Positions 30,140 through 45,100 of a DNA stretch of 64,000 nt are shown here, in pieces. Each line of letters starts with the position of its first letter. Position 1 is the first letter of the stretch. The translations under genes were made by a program, and so were the position numbers. The notes beneath the pieces are model-generated. The model was not told where the DNA came from, made no database searches, and saw only the letters and a program-made list of their open reading frames with translations. Origin of the DNA: WVXT01 sp964403285 (GTDB lineage Bacteria; UBA6262; WVXT01); assembly GCA_964403285.1 (NCBI GenBank), contig CAYOFG010000003.1, positions 1-64,000 on the forward strand, in the 5' to 3' direction.

Positions 30140-33100
30140 ATGGTAGCTTGGTGGTATAGCAAGGCAAATAAAATATGGCTTAGAACTCTGGCACTGGTCG
30201 TAAGCAGTATATTTTTCTTCACCCAGGTAGTGGGAGCTTCTGTGCCAGATAGAAGTTTCTGGAGAGAGAGGCGTAAAGCCAGGGAGAAGCTCCTTGCTTC
30301 CCGGGAAGAGCCTCACCAATCAGATAGTTGGAGCAGCGAACCAGGGCTTCGCGTCAAGAAGCTTGAAGAGAAAGATGTAGCAGGTGAAGTATCCTCACTT
30401 ATCACTCCTCATAATCTATTCACCGTTCCTTCCCAATACGGCACAGTAAAAGAAATCCATACGCAATCATCGAGCAACAAGCCCCAGGGGATGGGGAATA
30501 GACTGATTATCCACATCCAGGATGCCCATTCCAGTCCTGAAGCCCAGCTAAACAGTGCCAGTATCCTGAAATATATACGTGATGGAGTGTCAAGCGAAAG
30601 CTTGACCAAAAAAGGTGAAACTATCGTTTCACACTCCAAACCTCTATTGATATGTGTTGAAGGTTCCTCTGGTCTTGTGGACACAACACTTCTCTCCAGT
30701 TTCCCTGAAAAGAAGGTGAAGGAAGAGGTCGCCAGCGAGTTTCTTAAGGAAGGGAAGATTACTGGAGAGGAATACTTTGCCATAGTCAAAAATGACAAGG
30801 CACCAGCTATAAATATTTATGGGGTAGAGAATAAACGCACATATGAGAAGAACCTGGAAGCCTTTGAGCAGGGTCTTTCTTCGGGAAAGAAGCTCGGGAA
30901 GTACTTCCAGGAAGTTGGGAAAGAGATTAACCCGCTGAAAGCCCACCTTTATAACAAAAGATTGAAAGAATTAGAGTCAAAGATAGAAGCCTACCAGAAG
31001 AAGAGAATCCCACTCAGTCAATATTGCCAATACCTGCATCGATTTTTAGATGATACGGGTTCGATGAATCGAACCCCTACAAAGGCGGATGTAGAGGCGA
31101 CATCATCAGGCGTAGGGGCTCAATTTATTGAGCCCGAAAAAGAGGTAAGGGGAAAATATCCCAATTTCCAACTGTTTGTTGAGGCATCTAAATTTGAAGA
31201 TAAAATAGACTTCTCCAGGGTAGATTCAGAAAGGTCCAAATACATAAAAGAACTGAGCGAGAAATTAACTAGCGATGAACTATCCGAACTTTTGATTATG
31301 AGCCTTGACTATAGATTAGGGAAGGTGACATCAGGCGAATACTACAGTTATCTCCAGTCTCTCTCTACCAGGATGGGAAAAGGTATGAGGTCACAAGACC
31401 CGAGAATACTGACTGAGCTTGTAACTTCAAAGGAAGGGAAGAATGAGTATCCCAACCTCAACTCATATATCAAGTACAACAAACTCTACGACAGGATAGA
31501 CCAGAATAGGCTATTCTCAGAGATTAATGAATTAGAGGAAGAACTCAAAGAAGGGTTATGTGAGACAGAAGAGGAGAGGCAATTAGTAAAACTCTCCAGG
31601 ATGCTTGGTGTTTTAGAGGACCTGGTGAGTCTCAAGATTTCCAATGAAGACCTCGCCTATTATTATAAACACCGTGATGAGATTACTCCGGGAATGTTCT
31701 CCAATTTCATCACCGCCCACAATGTCAAACTTTCGTTTGACACTCCAAGCGAATTCTTGGAGTGTAAAGCGAAAGCTTTACTGAAATTTGAAGAGTTCTA
31801 CAGGATTGCTTTAAATAGAAACGAAGCCTTAGTGGATAACACTATCTCCCGGATGGAAAAAGAAGGAGTAAGAGTTGCCGTTCTCATTGCTGGAGGTTTC
31901 CATACGCCAGGGGTTACAGAACTTCTGTGTGATAGGAATATCTCCTATGTAGTGGTTACTCCGCGATTAGGAGAGAATTATTCTTCTGATTTGGAAATCT
32001 CTCCCAGGAAGAAGAAGACAGACCTGGAGAAAGCAATAGCTGGGATTATAGGAGCATTAAGGCCCGGGACCGGATTCGGAGAGGGGTCATTCGATAGGTA
32101 TGCCGTGATTCAACTCAATGGCAGGAGTCTAATCCTCTATTCTCAGTTTGAGCCAAGGGAAGTGGAAAAGGCATTCAATCAGCTAAGGAAGAATTGGGAG
32201 GATGAACTTGGTGCTAGAGCTGAATTGAGGGAAGTGATAGAGAATGTTGACTTTTTGCCTATAGTGTTAACGAGAGGTGAAGAGGCATTTGCTTTAGGAG
32301 TTGCCAGGAGAGGAAAGAGGAGTCTACCTTTTGTCTTTAAATATGATGTAAAGCAGAAGAAAGTTTCTGAAGTTATCTTTGGCGAAGATAATTGCACAGA
32401 ATTTCTTTCAGGTCACTTTGACAAAGCCCAAGAGCTTGGTCCAGTTGTTTGTAGCAAACTACCGGAACTCTGGAACTTCCTATCCGATGCCGAAAGAGAA
32501 AACATACTGGTGAGATTTGGCGAAGCCCAAGCCCACCGACAAGGCCTCAAAATAGCCAAGAGCAAAAAGATTTCCGATCGTGCTAAAGAATTAATTAAAG
32601 AAGAGCGTGTCTTCATCCGCACCTCGCCAACGCGCCCACAAAATTCTAATAATTTCGTTACCCTCCATTCCTTCAACCCCTTATGGCTAGGAATGGGTAT
32701 GGTTGGATTGGGTTTCATCCGTGAGCATCCGGTTGTAGTTATTGCTATTTTAGGTGGGTTGGGTATCTTAGCTATTGCTTTCATAAGGCGATGGTTTGCT
32801 CGCCATCAAAATGGTCCCCCACAAGAGGAAGATGGTCAAGACATAGCTGGCCCTTGGAGCAAAGAAGATTTGGCCAAACTCGTTGAGGGGGCAACGATTG
32901 AGGTTGATGAGCGCTATTTGGAAAAGATTTATTCTTTAGCTGAGAATTTAGAGAAAGTACTTTGTGTTGAAAAGAGAGAAGGTCAGCCGGCAAAAGTTAC
33001 GATTTACAACCGCCAGAGAGAAACTCAACCCGGACAGGATATCTTTGCTTTGATTGAAGAACAGTTCAATCGTCAGAGAAAGACGAATGTTTATAGAGCC

Positions 33101-36100
33101 AAGGATGGTTCTTATGTATTTGAGGATGTTCCTTCCTTCTTTAGAGAGACAGAGGTAAGTTATGCTGTTTACGATGCTGATGGAAAAGTAGAGATTGTAA
33201 GTGAACTTTCACCTGAACATTTATCCAGGGCAACACTGATTGTCATTCAGAATGTTGCCCGCGCCAAACGTCCTCAAGCCACAGGAAGAGGCCGCAGTAA
33301 AGTCAGAGAGAATCCTGCGGATTCTGTTTTAGCTCCGGATAAAATCCGCGCCGGTTTTGACCGGCAGCTTACTCTTTCCCGGAAAGCTCCCAGCGGTCAT
33401 AGTTGGTGGCTGATATTTAATCCTTATGCCATCTGGCCGAATAATCCAAAGTATCCAGAAAAAGAACAGCCTCACCATATGACAGTATCTCGGGGAGATG
33501 CTTTAGCGCATCAGAGAGATATTATTGAACTTGAACATCTTAAAGACTTATTTATCCTATTCAAAGAATTAAGACACTCGCCAAGTATTAGAGAGAGAAC
33601 CAAATTCCGTATGGCGATAAATGGCTGGCGTTATCTCCAGGCAGATTATGCGCCTAAGGCTGGTGCTTCTCAAGCCCAGATGCATGCTCAGATAGTCCGG
33701 TTTGTCTTTCCGGTTGAAAAGGCTAATCTTGAGTTCCAGACAGAGATTGAAGGCGTTAAAGTTTCCACACTGATGAGTACATTCAAAGATAACCGGGGCA
33801 CAGGGATTGTCTTAGAGGCAAATGAGAGCAATTTGGGAAAAATAGTTCAGCTAACCCACCTGATTTTAAAGAAAATTACAGAAAAAGGTCATTCATTCAA
33901 CGTCTTTATTGCTCCTCGAGACAATCAAGGAATAGCCGTCTTTATTGCTGATAAGGTATTGTCTATTCCTAAATATCATTTCTATAACGAATGGGCATTT
34001 TGTGAATTTGGTTGCGCGCCAGTAGTGGATGATGTTGCTTTGTTCTATGAGCTTACTGAGGACCAGCAAAAGGAACTCCAGAAAGCTGCAGAAAAGGATG
34101 CGGCCGAGAAAGACCGTAGCAAACAGACTGCAGTTAGTGAATGGGTTAAGGCTGAAAAGAAGAAAGGCACTTTGAATAAACCTCATCCTGATTTGTATCT
34201 GGCTGCAAAACGCGCCTTAGATGATACCAGCGCTTGTCAGGATGAGATAGACTTAATTGTTGAGTACCTAAAGTTGAATTGGGCTAACACCTTATTTATA
34301 GAAGGTGAAAGACTCCGGTTTGAAAGGAGATTTAGCGAAGCCGAGCAAAAGTATGAACAGGCGAAAAGGATTTATGAAGAAATAAGAGATAGAGGTATAT
34401 TAGCTGAGGAGGCGGATAAGAATTTAAATATAGTGGTGAGCAGAATTGGTGAAAAAGGAGCTCTTTGCGCAAAAGAGACAATCCTGGTCACTGGTGGAGC
34501 GGGATATATAGGTAGTTTTGTGGTCAAGGAATTATTAAAGAAAGGATACAAGGTTATTGTCCTTGATAACCTTTCTGCAGGACATAGGAGGGCTTTGCCT
34601 TCTGAGGCTATATTTATAGAAGCCGATTTGTGCGATTATTCTCAGGTTGAAGAGGTATTCCGGAATTATAATATAACTTCAGTGGTTCATCTTGCCTCTT
34701 TTATTGATGCACCGGAATCTTTACAAAAGCCAGTAAAGTATTTTGTTAATAATCTTGTGGGTACCCTTAATCTACTTAAGGTTATGAATAGAAATAAGGT
34801 TGGTCGGATAGTATTTGCTTCCTCAGCCAATGTCTATGGAAATCAGCCGGATAAGGAATCTTTAAAAGAAGAAAATGCTCGATGGGCTACAAGTCCTTAT
34901 GGTCAGACAAAGTTATTGATTGAAAGGATACTTTCTCGCTATGCAAAGAAGGGCTTGAGTTTTGTGGCCCTGCGATATTTCAATGCCGCAGGCGCAGATG
35001 AGAGAGGCAGTATTGGTGAGGACCATATTCCTGAGACTCATGTCATACCCAGGATATTTAGTGAGAAGGATGGATTCAGGTTGAGGGTGGGTTATGCCAC
35101 AGAGGATGGTGCATCAGTGCGGGATTTTGTTCATGTAGAGGATGTAGCCAGGGCTACTGTGGTGGCTATGGAAAGGTTAATGCAAGAAGAGACACAGCAG
35201 CTGGTTTTAAATATTGGAAGCGGAGAAGGGGTTTCTTTATATAAATTGGTAGATGAGATAAGGAGCCTTATAGGAGAAGTCTTTACTATATTAACTGCTC
35301 CTCCCAGGCCTAAGGACATATCCCGCTTGCAGGCAAATATCCAGAAGGCGCAAAGAGAATTGGGTTGGATTCCCAGGCATAATCTGGACAAAATACTCCA
35401 TACTGTTTATTTATGGATGAAGAATAATTCACAGGGATACGGAGATAGAACCGGGAAAGAAAGCTCAGATGAGCAGTTTAAGTTCGGTATGTTAATTAGG
35501 TCTCTGTTGAAAGATAAAGTTATTGGCTTGCCATTGAAGATCTGGACTCTCTTGTTATTAATTAATGATATAGTTTATCCAAAGATTTCTCACACACTGG
35601 CCTCATCCAAGAATTGGTCTGGTGGTAAAGAATCCAAGTCGTTAACTAAAAGTACCAAGAAGCGTGATTTGAAAGTGGAAGAAGTCACAATTGAGAAGAA
35701 GTTGCTACAGGTTATAGAAAAGTACGATTTAGGAATAGAGTCTATACAAGCTTTGGAATATGAAGAGTTGCCAGGCGGAATATCAACAAGGCGTCCCATA
35801 AAGATTTCTACGCCTCGTGGCGAGTTTGTTTTAAAGTATGCCGCTGATACCAGAGAAAGGGCAATGTTTGTTACTTCAGTTATACTAAAAACCTCCTATT
35901 CTATAGATAAGTTGCCTGGAATCTATAAGACTAAAGACGGAGAGTTATTTATAAAGATAGGGTCCTGGTACTATTATCTGGAAGAGTATATAGCTGAAGG
36001 TAAACCCGTAGAAAGAGAATATGCAAATCCAGTGCAATTTTTTGAAGTGGGGAAACTATCAGCTTTGATATACAACACCCTTATAGGGTTTAAACCTGCG

Positions 36101-39100
36101 GGAAAGAAAAGCGAGTTACGAATGATTGATATCGTTGATGCTCAAAAAGATTTTGAAGAAGTGTTAAGAACCATTCAGAAAAAGACCAAAGCCTCACGCG
36201 GTGAAAGGCTATTTTTAGAACATAGAGATTTTATCTTAGAGCAGACAAGGTTATTGAAGGAGGAGATGTCTCTTGCCGGTTACCGGAGACTTCCCCAGTC
36301 CATAATTCATGGAGATGTATCCTTCACCAACATCCATTGGGAAGGTAATAAAATTACAGCATTTTTTGATTGGGAGCGTGCAAGGTCTCATCAAGCAAGG
36401 ATAGAAGAGTTTAAGAACGCCCTCTTGGCTGCTGGGCCAGAGGTAGGCAGAAGATACGAGCGAGAGAATCTAATTGCTTTATTAAAAGGATACCAGTTGA
36501 ACACTCTCCATAAACTTACACTTGGAGAATTGCAGGCGATTCCTTATCTTTTAGGTCCAGGTACATTCTTGTGGGATATGGCTAAATGGTTCATTTTGAG
36601 AAGACAAGATTTAGATACTTCCGATGAGCGATACGAAATGGTTCAAAGATTAATAGAAGAATTTCGTAAGGTTGTAGAGGACTTTTCCAAAGAGTGGTGG
36701 AAGGAAGAAAAAGATAAACTCTTAGGCAACACTGTTAAGAGGATTCTTAAAACAAAAGAAGGCAGACAAGAAAGATTAACTCAAGAATTAAGAACTTTAG
36801 CTACACAGGACGTCGAACTACTCTTAATGCATTTAAGCCTCAAAGCAACCTATCGAGACCCAGAGATAGATTCCATACTGTCAGAACAGGAAAAATGTGC
36901 TCTTTTAGCCAGGGCCTTGGCCGTTTCATTAAAACGAGAAGACGCTAAAGATATTGCCCAATTCTTAGAGACATTCCTTAAAGAACAATCCTATTTAGTC
37001 CTTCCTGAAGCAAAGATGTTTATCCAATCTTATTTAACCGTCTTTAATATCAATACTCCATTGAAAGTTGCTGTCTGTACATCCCTCTGGGGTGGTCAAA
37101 CAAAATATCCTGAGCCACCTTTAGGTCGAGGTTGGTTAAGAGCAAAGACTGAACAGTTCTTCAGAGAATTGCTCTCTATAAATCCTAAAGTGCAAGGGAT
37201 GTACATTTTTGTTAATGATGGTGACGATACAGATGAAACTGGGAGAAAAACATCCGATGTCCTAAAGGGTCTTTTGGAGGACAATTATTATTCAGACGTA
37301 AAAAATAGAATCTTTGTTTTAGAATTATCTCGTGAAGATAAACAAAATATGAATTCAGTAAAACATGGTGGTCTTGCCTGCGCTATGCGATATGCTATAG
37401 ATAAAAGTGCAGACATAGCTATATATTCAGACGGAGACCTTTCTACTCATCTTGGTCTAAGTGGTTTACTTATGGAAAGTTTGATAAATAAAGGAAAAGG
37501 TGTGGCTTTTGGCTCAATCAGAAAGAAGGGTGCGGTGGTTCCTTCCCGGGGACATACAACTATCCGCGGTTTAGGAACCATTGTGTATAACTGGTGGGTG
37601 AGGTTGCTTCATAAGCCTATAATAGGAATAAAGGATACCCAGCGTTCATTTAAAGGATTCAGAAGAGTTGTATTAGAGAAGATATTGCCTGTAGAGATTA
37701 AGTCTATTGATGAACAGGGAAGATTAGAAATAGAATTTCACCCTGATTTCCTCTATGACTTTACCGGCGATACAGAATGGTTGGCAAGAACAGTACTTGC
37801 TGGTTATGAATTAGAAGAAATCCCAATTGTCTGGATTGATGCCCCTGAGACCTCTACGGTAAATTTCAGAAAGCAAGTCCTACCTATGTTTATAAGCGCA
37901 GCTAAACAAACAGGGACCTTGAGGCGGTTTGCCAGGCGTCAAAATAGCCTCTCAAATAGCGGGAGAAATATCAATGAATTAATAGAAAAGTATATTCCTG
38001 TTGAGCTACGTTCTGGCTTTAATGTACCAAATCTTCCTCTGCACATACATAGAGAGGGTCCTCTACTTAAACATCATCTTCAGGCTATGCTGGATGTTCT
38101 GAATAATCCAAGCGCCCACAAATACATTCCTGAACAATATCAAGTCATATTATCTAATCCTGCAAACAGACGATTCTTCGAGCAATTTATTCTTTTCCAC
38201 GATATTGGAAAGACAAGAATCCAACCACAGATTGTTAATGAGGAAGGAAAGCAACTTAATCTGTATCCAGACCATGAAGCTGAATCTGTAGCTATGCTCA
38301 ATGAAGACTCAAGGTTAGCTCAAGACTTGCCCAACAGAGATGTCTTAGTGGAAGTGATAAGGCTCCATAGTGCTGTTTATGCTTTAGCAGCAAAAGAAAT
38401 TACTCCCGAAGCATTTACAGGCTTTGTACAAAACATTAGACTACCAATGAAAATTGATGAAGTACTTACTTTTTTAATCACCTGTGATTTCTTAGATGCC
38501 ATTGGTACTGATAGACCTGATCCTTGGCAATCACGAGTAGAAAATTTTGCTCGCTCCTATGAAGCATATAAAACACAACAACAAGCGATGCAAATTAGTG
38601 CGGTAAGCCCAGAGCACCCCCCCCGATTAACTGCTCGCTATGATGCAATAGATAGAGAATTTCAAGAAAAAGGAATTGACCCTTCAAAATTATATGAAAA
38701 TCCGGATTACTTTGATCAAAAGACTGGCCATCTACACTTAGGACACGCCAGCGTAGTAATTAGCCTTCCTCTGGTAAAGTATAAAGGCAGTAATGAGTTA
38801 GTTGAAAAGCTAACAGAAGTACGTTCCCAGATAGAAAAACTCCTTTTAGATGAGGAACGTTCCGCTGTAACTTGGACTGAGTCAGCAATGTTACATATTA
38901 CAATTTTTGCAACCAAAAAGAGTTATAAGGATGCACTTTCTGTTAGAGAAATAGGAGATGAAACATTAGCAAAGATTCGTTCTATATTAAGACAATCGAA
39001 GCCGTTTAATCTACAATTTAATAGAATAATTATAGATAGAAACGGCACTATTCTTGCCGTCGGTTATAGTGATAGCCAACATTTAAGCGAATTAAGAGAT

Positions 39101-42100
39101 AATCTTGATAAGTCTTTCCCAACCCAAAATTCCTCGCATAATTCATTTCGTCAAAACATTATCCATATCAGTTTAGGACGCATAACGGAAAAAATTTCTG
39201 CCACTACACTTAATAAATTGAAAGATTTCGTAAAAGAAAAGAGAAATGTTGATTTGGGCACCATAGAAGTCGATGCCGCCAGATATATTTATTCAAATGG
39301 CCCTGTAACTGAGTTCACAATAGAAGAGATTCTAAGAGAAAGATTCTTAGGGGCTACGTTACTTGATAAATACGAAAACATGAGCCGTGACTTTGAACTT
39401 ATAACCCAGTATCCTAAGCCAAGGGATTTGGCAAAAATAAGAAAAGGCTATGAGCGGATTGCCAAAGATAATTGCCTCTGCAAAAAGACAGATATTTATA
39501 CTACAGTTTTACGTATCCCTGAAGGGGAATTGCGGGATACTTTAAAGTCGCTAACCAAAGAGGTAATTGAAGTTTTACCAGAAGGCACAATTTATGACAA
39601 GATGTCGCCAGATACTTACCACATTTCCCTCGTGCCCATTCAAGATAAACCGTTTGATATAGAGCATGAAAAGTTAACTCCTGCAGAGGTACAAGCTGTG
39701 GAACAAACCGTAGCCAACATTACTGCTCAAACCAAAGGCTTTAGCCTCAGGTTCTTAGGTTTGCGTTTTGGAGCAGATGGTGGGGTAATTGCTGTTTTTG
39801 ATGATGAGCAGTCTGACGTTCTTTCTTTAAGAAGTAGAATTGTTGATGAGTGCAATAATGTATGTAATGGAAAAGTTTCTCAAGCAAGGCCGAAACCTTT
39901 AGTTCATGTCACTATATTAAGAATCTTTTCGTCTTTAAGTGAAAAGGGACTTGCTCGTTTGAAAGAAAAAGCTCAAAGATTAAAAGACTTATCTAAACTT
40001 AACCTAAGTTTGAAGGTTAACTCTTTAAGTTTTAGTCATGAAACCCGCTGGATGCATACAGAATTAGATTACGAAAAGGAATATAATTTTAATGAATCTC
40101 AAATTGTACTTCCTGAAGTAGTAAGGCAGGAGAATTTACAGATTAATCCATTAGTCGCCCACGCTAATGATAAGCCAACGGTCTTAGTCACGGGCGGAGC
40201 AGGATTTATTGGGTCAAATTTCGTAAGGTATTTCTTAAGCAAACACCCTGAATATAAGGTAGTTGTTTTAGATAGGCTATCTACTGGCGGCAGATTAGAG
40301 AATATGGCTGATTTTATGGATAATCCCAACTTTGAATTTATTAAAGGTGACGTACAGGATAGAAAATTAGTAAATAGAATTATGAAGAAGGTTGATGCAG
40401 TAATACATTTTGCTGCGGAAAGCCATGTGGATAGGTCAATTGAGAGTGCACAGCCGTTTATTGACTCTAATGTCAAGGGAACCTTAGTGCTGTTAGAAGA
40501 AACCCTCAAGCAAAAAAGACCCATCAGATTTGTATATATGTCAACGGATGAAGTATACGGAGCTAAACAAAAGGGTGAAGAGGGCAAATTTACCGAGGAA
40601 AGCCCATTAAAGCCACGTAACCCTTATGCTGCCAGTAAGACAGCAGGAGACCTTTTGGTGCAGGCGTTTAATACTACCCATAAACTGGGAGCAATGATTG
40701 TCCGCGCTACTAATAACTATGGTCCTTACCAGTATCCAGAGAAGATGTTACCTTTATTTGTTACTAATGCTTTAGAAGATAAATCTCTACCTGTCTATGG
40801 TAAGGGTGAGAATGTTCGCGATTGGTTATCGGTATGGGATACATCCAGAGCTATTGATTTAGTGCTCCATAACGGTGAAGAAAGTCAAATTTATAATATT
40901 GCTGGAAGAAATGAGCATTCAAACATCCAGATGACTGAAAAGTTATTAAGTATCCTTGGGAAACCTCAAGAATTGATTCAATTTGTGACCGACCGCCCCG
41001 GGCATGACTTTAGATATCCTGTGGATGATTCTAAGATTCGTAAGCAGTTGGGCTGGCAGCCAATTGTAGATTTTGAAAAAGAGTTAGAAAGGACAGTTAA
41101 TTGGTACGTGAGAAATAGAGATTGGTGGTATCCCATCACGCATCCCGGTATATCTCAAACCGCTGAGCCAATGAATATTGCTATCGTTGGCACTGGCTAT
41201 GTTGGATTAACTACTGGTGCAATATTAGCTGATTTAGGCAATCGAGTAACCTGTGTGGATATAGATAGAGAAAAAATTGATAAACTCAAACAAGGCATCA
41301 TTCCTATTTATGAGCCAGGATTAGAAGAGATAGTAAAGAGAAATCTTAGTGCATCAAGATTATCTTTTACTGCCGATATAAAAGAGGCAGTAAGAAATTC
41401 TCAAATTATTTTTATCACTGTGGGAACTCCATCAAAAGAGGATGGCTCAACTAATTTGGAATATGTAGAAACTGCAGCTAAGCATATTGGAGAGGCGATA
41501 GATTCATATAAAGTCATTGCTTTAAAGAGCACTGTGCCTGTAGGGACAACGGACATAGTAAGAAGAATTATTCAAGAGAATAAACCTGCTGGTGTAGAAT
41601 TTGACATTGTTTTTACCCCAGAATTCTTAAGGGAAGGCAGCGCTGTAGATGATGCAAAAAATCCCGAAAGACTCGTTATTGGAACTGATTCAGAAAAAGC
41701 AAGAGACAAAATGCAGAAACTGTATGAACCATTTAATGCTCCCATAGTTGCTACTGACATAAGAAGCGCAGAGGTCGCAAAGTATGGCCACAATGCCTAT
41801 CTTGCTAAGGATATATCCTTTGCAAATGAACTGGCAGATTTTTGTGAAAAGGTAGGTGCTAACATTAATGATGTAGTTAAGATAATGAAACTGGATTCTC
41901 GCATAGGAAAAAGAGCTTTTCTCAATGCGGGATTGGGCTACGGTGGCTCTTGTTTTCCTAAAGATTTGGCTTCCTTTATCTATGAGGCTGCAAAGAAAGG
42001 ACTTGGGCTCGGTATTTTAGAAGTGGCTCAGAGGGTAAACAGGACAAGAAGAGAAAAGTTTGTGAAGTTGGTTAAAGAAGAATTAGGAACTTTAAAAAAC

Positions 42101-45100
42101 AAAACTATCGGTGTCTTAGGTCTCTCCTTTAAACCAAATACCGATGATATGAGAGAAGCGCCAGCTATTGATATTATCAATATGCTCCAGGCCGAGGGAG
42201 CTAAAATAAAGGCTTACGACCCTCAAGCAATAGAAACTGCCAGAGGAATTCTTAAAGATATAACATATTGTAATAATCCTTATGATGTCGCAGAAAATTC
42301 TGATGCTTTGGTGATTGTTACTGACTGGGATGAATTTAAGAATTTGCACATGGAAAAGATTAAAGCATTATTGAAAAGCCCCCTAATTATTGATGGTAGA
42401 AATATCTTTGAGTTAGAGAAGATGCAACAATTAGGCTTTACCTATATCAGTATGGGCCGGCCAGAAGTAAGAGTTGATTTAGATACCGATAGTGACTCAG
42501 AACTATCTGCGCCACAAAAAGATAATTACTCTGCCCCTGCCCGTTCAAAATCAGGTGAGCTGTTAACTCAAGGGCAGGTAGCTGAGGAGATTGAAGAAAA
42601 AGGTTATAAGGAAGATAGAATAAAAAAATTGTCTTTGGTCTTGCAAGCCAAATCCAGGGTTGCAGAATTTATAAAACTTAAATTTAAGTCAGAAGAGGCT
42701 GAAAACTGGCAACAGAAACTAAATGAACTTTTACCTGAAGAAGGTCATTTACGTGCAGGGCCATTTGAGCTCTTCTATGGTGCAATATATGAAGGTATCT
42801 TTTATCTTGATGAATCTATTTTAGAACAACCCCTCCAGTTAGAACTCACCCTCTTACATGAAACTGCTGCAAAGGACTCCAACTCTCCCGAACAGAACCT
42901 TGCTCTTGAAGAAGATTATGTCTTCACTATGATACATTCTGAAGGCAAGTATGAATTAAGGAGCTTAGGCGAGACCATAAAATCCTTTATTGAACAAAGA
43001 GCAGGAGAACACAAGATAAGTTGCTTTGATATCTTAAAACAGATATTTAAACCCACCTTTTCAGGTGAGAAAACCTTATCCTTTATAGTTGATATTCTAA
43101 ACCTTTTTGAAAAAGTCAAGCCGGAGCGCCTTAATGCTGCCGAAGTTGATGTCCTGGAAGACGTTAAGAGAACCAATCCCGAGGTTTATGAAAGTTACCG
43201 CTTAGAAACCATTCGCTCTATCATTGAAGGGAAAGTAGCTGCTGAATGTTTCTTTGCAGGAGCAGCCCAACGGATGGGTAAGGGGCCACTTTATGGCGTT
43301 GATCCTTGGGAGGTAGTAAAAGGACTAGTCAATGAGAGTATCGACGTCGATAAAAAGCCCGAGGAGAAAGAGGACAGGACCAGAATAAGAACTATTCTCT
43401 CCTTAGCCAGATACGATGAGTTCTTACGCGATAAACTTAGAGAAAAATCAGGATTATCACCTGAGGACCTCAACCAGCTTATTGAGAATACTCATTATAA
43501 AGACAAAAATTTAGAAGGCAGAACCAATAAAAGATTTAATGATATAGCGATTGATGAAGAGATTAAACAAATGGCCTTGAAGGTTATTGATAAGCTTGCT
43601 ATCAGAGGTATTGGTTTGGGCCCCAGACAACTCATCCAACTAAGTATAGCTTTAGAAGAACTTACCGAAGAATATAATAAGTTAGTTAAAGAAGGAAAAA
43701 TCCGAGGCGAACCAAAGAAGCTTGAAGATGTTCTGGCAAAATACCCCGTAATCTTACATGTGAACGCCCAGGTGGAAGAGGATGTTAAAGATGACCTTAC
43801 CAGCCACGACTTCTATGGGTTTAATCCTGAAAATATCATCATTGTGCCTCAGCCTCAATTACCCGGCTGGTATATAGATGAAAAAGGTAATGTAAGGCTG
43901 GATACCAGAAGTACCTGTGCCCCTTATAATCATGGCTGGGCAAGGATGCAACTTGGTTGGAAGAATCAGGCCTACACTATCGAAAGAAATCGCACAATCA
44001 AGCCCATCCCAGAATCCGTCATAAAGTACCTAAAGAAGAAGAAAGTACACTACATGGTCTTACACCGCATCAATGATTCTGACCGTCTAATCACTCAAGG
44101 CGTCTTAGACATAGAGCTTATCGCCTTAAGTATCTACCTGATGAGAGAAAAACGCTTTAACTTGACCGTAGAATTAGTGGGTAATCCTTTAGGTACAAAA
44201 GGCGGCCTTGGTCTTCGTATCGACAATAATGAAGAGATGTTCCTTTTAGAAGGCTTGAATGCCAAAGATAAATCATTAGAAGATAGATTTACAGAAATCA
44301 CTGAGGAAGCCAAGAAAGAAGGCAAAAGCGGTCTTCCTTACAATGCTATGAGGCAGGTAGAGGATATCCTTGCTACAGAAAAACCTATGAAGAAAGGGCT
44401 ACCTGTAACAGTAACAGTAAGAGGCAAAGACAGAATTTACATTGAAGTGCCTGTAGGAGATGAAACCAGGGTCAAAGGCATAAGGCCAAGAGCCATTATG
44501 AGGAACCAGGACCGCTTCATATCCCATGAAAAAAACGGGGAACTTATCCACGATTTCAAGCAACCTGAGCACAGCCCTGATGCAGTAAGATTCTTTGTTA
44601 TGCAAGATACACAGCCACGATTTAGAAAGTTGGCGAACAAACTTGAGCTTGTAAATTCTGCCCCTGCCCGTTCAAAATCAGGTGAGCTGTTAACTCAAGG
44701 GCAGGTAGCTGAGGAGATTGAAGAAAAAGGTTATAAGGAAGATAGAATAAAAAAATTGTCTTTGGTCTTGCAAGCCAAATCCAGGGTTGCAGAATTTATA
44801 AAACTTAAATTTAAGTCAGAAGAGGCTGAAAACTGGCAACAGAAACTAAATGAACTTTTACCTGAAGAAGGTCATTTACGTGCAGGACCATTTGGGCTAT
44901 TCTATGGTGCAATATATGAAGGTATCTTTTATCTTGATGAATCTATCTTAGAACAACCCCTCCAGTTAGAACTCACTCTCTTACATGAAACTGCTGCAAA
45001 GGCCTCCAACTCTCCCGAACAAAACCTTGCTCTTGAAGAAGATTATGTCTTATTCACTGTTAAATCAGAAGGCAGATACTCCTTAAGAAACCTACCTGAT

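Larger units (their letters stand above)
30140..32590 (+). other. Constant N-terminal module, Tiki/TraB/ChaN-like (copy 2)
   Basis: It is close to copy 1 over its whole length. D128-A-H130, the VEG motif and G-G-F-H588 are kept. Palindromic insertions stand at the same three sites (30584, 31057, 31724). The module ends at ELWNFLSDA and a basic linker leading to the SFNP cassette. Confidence 0.55.

Noticed and set aside
41172..42480. Separate ugd gene starting at the internal Met
   Set aside because: The frame is continuous on both sides and no Shine-Dalgarno sequence precedes it. The same holds for the other enzyme domains.
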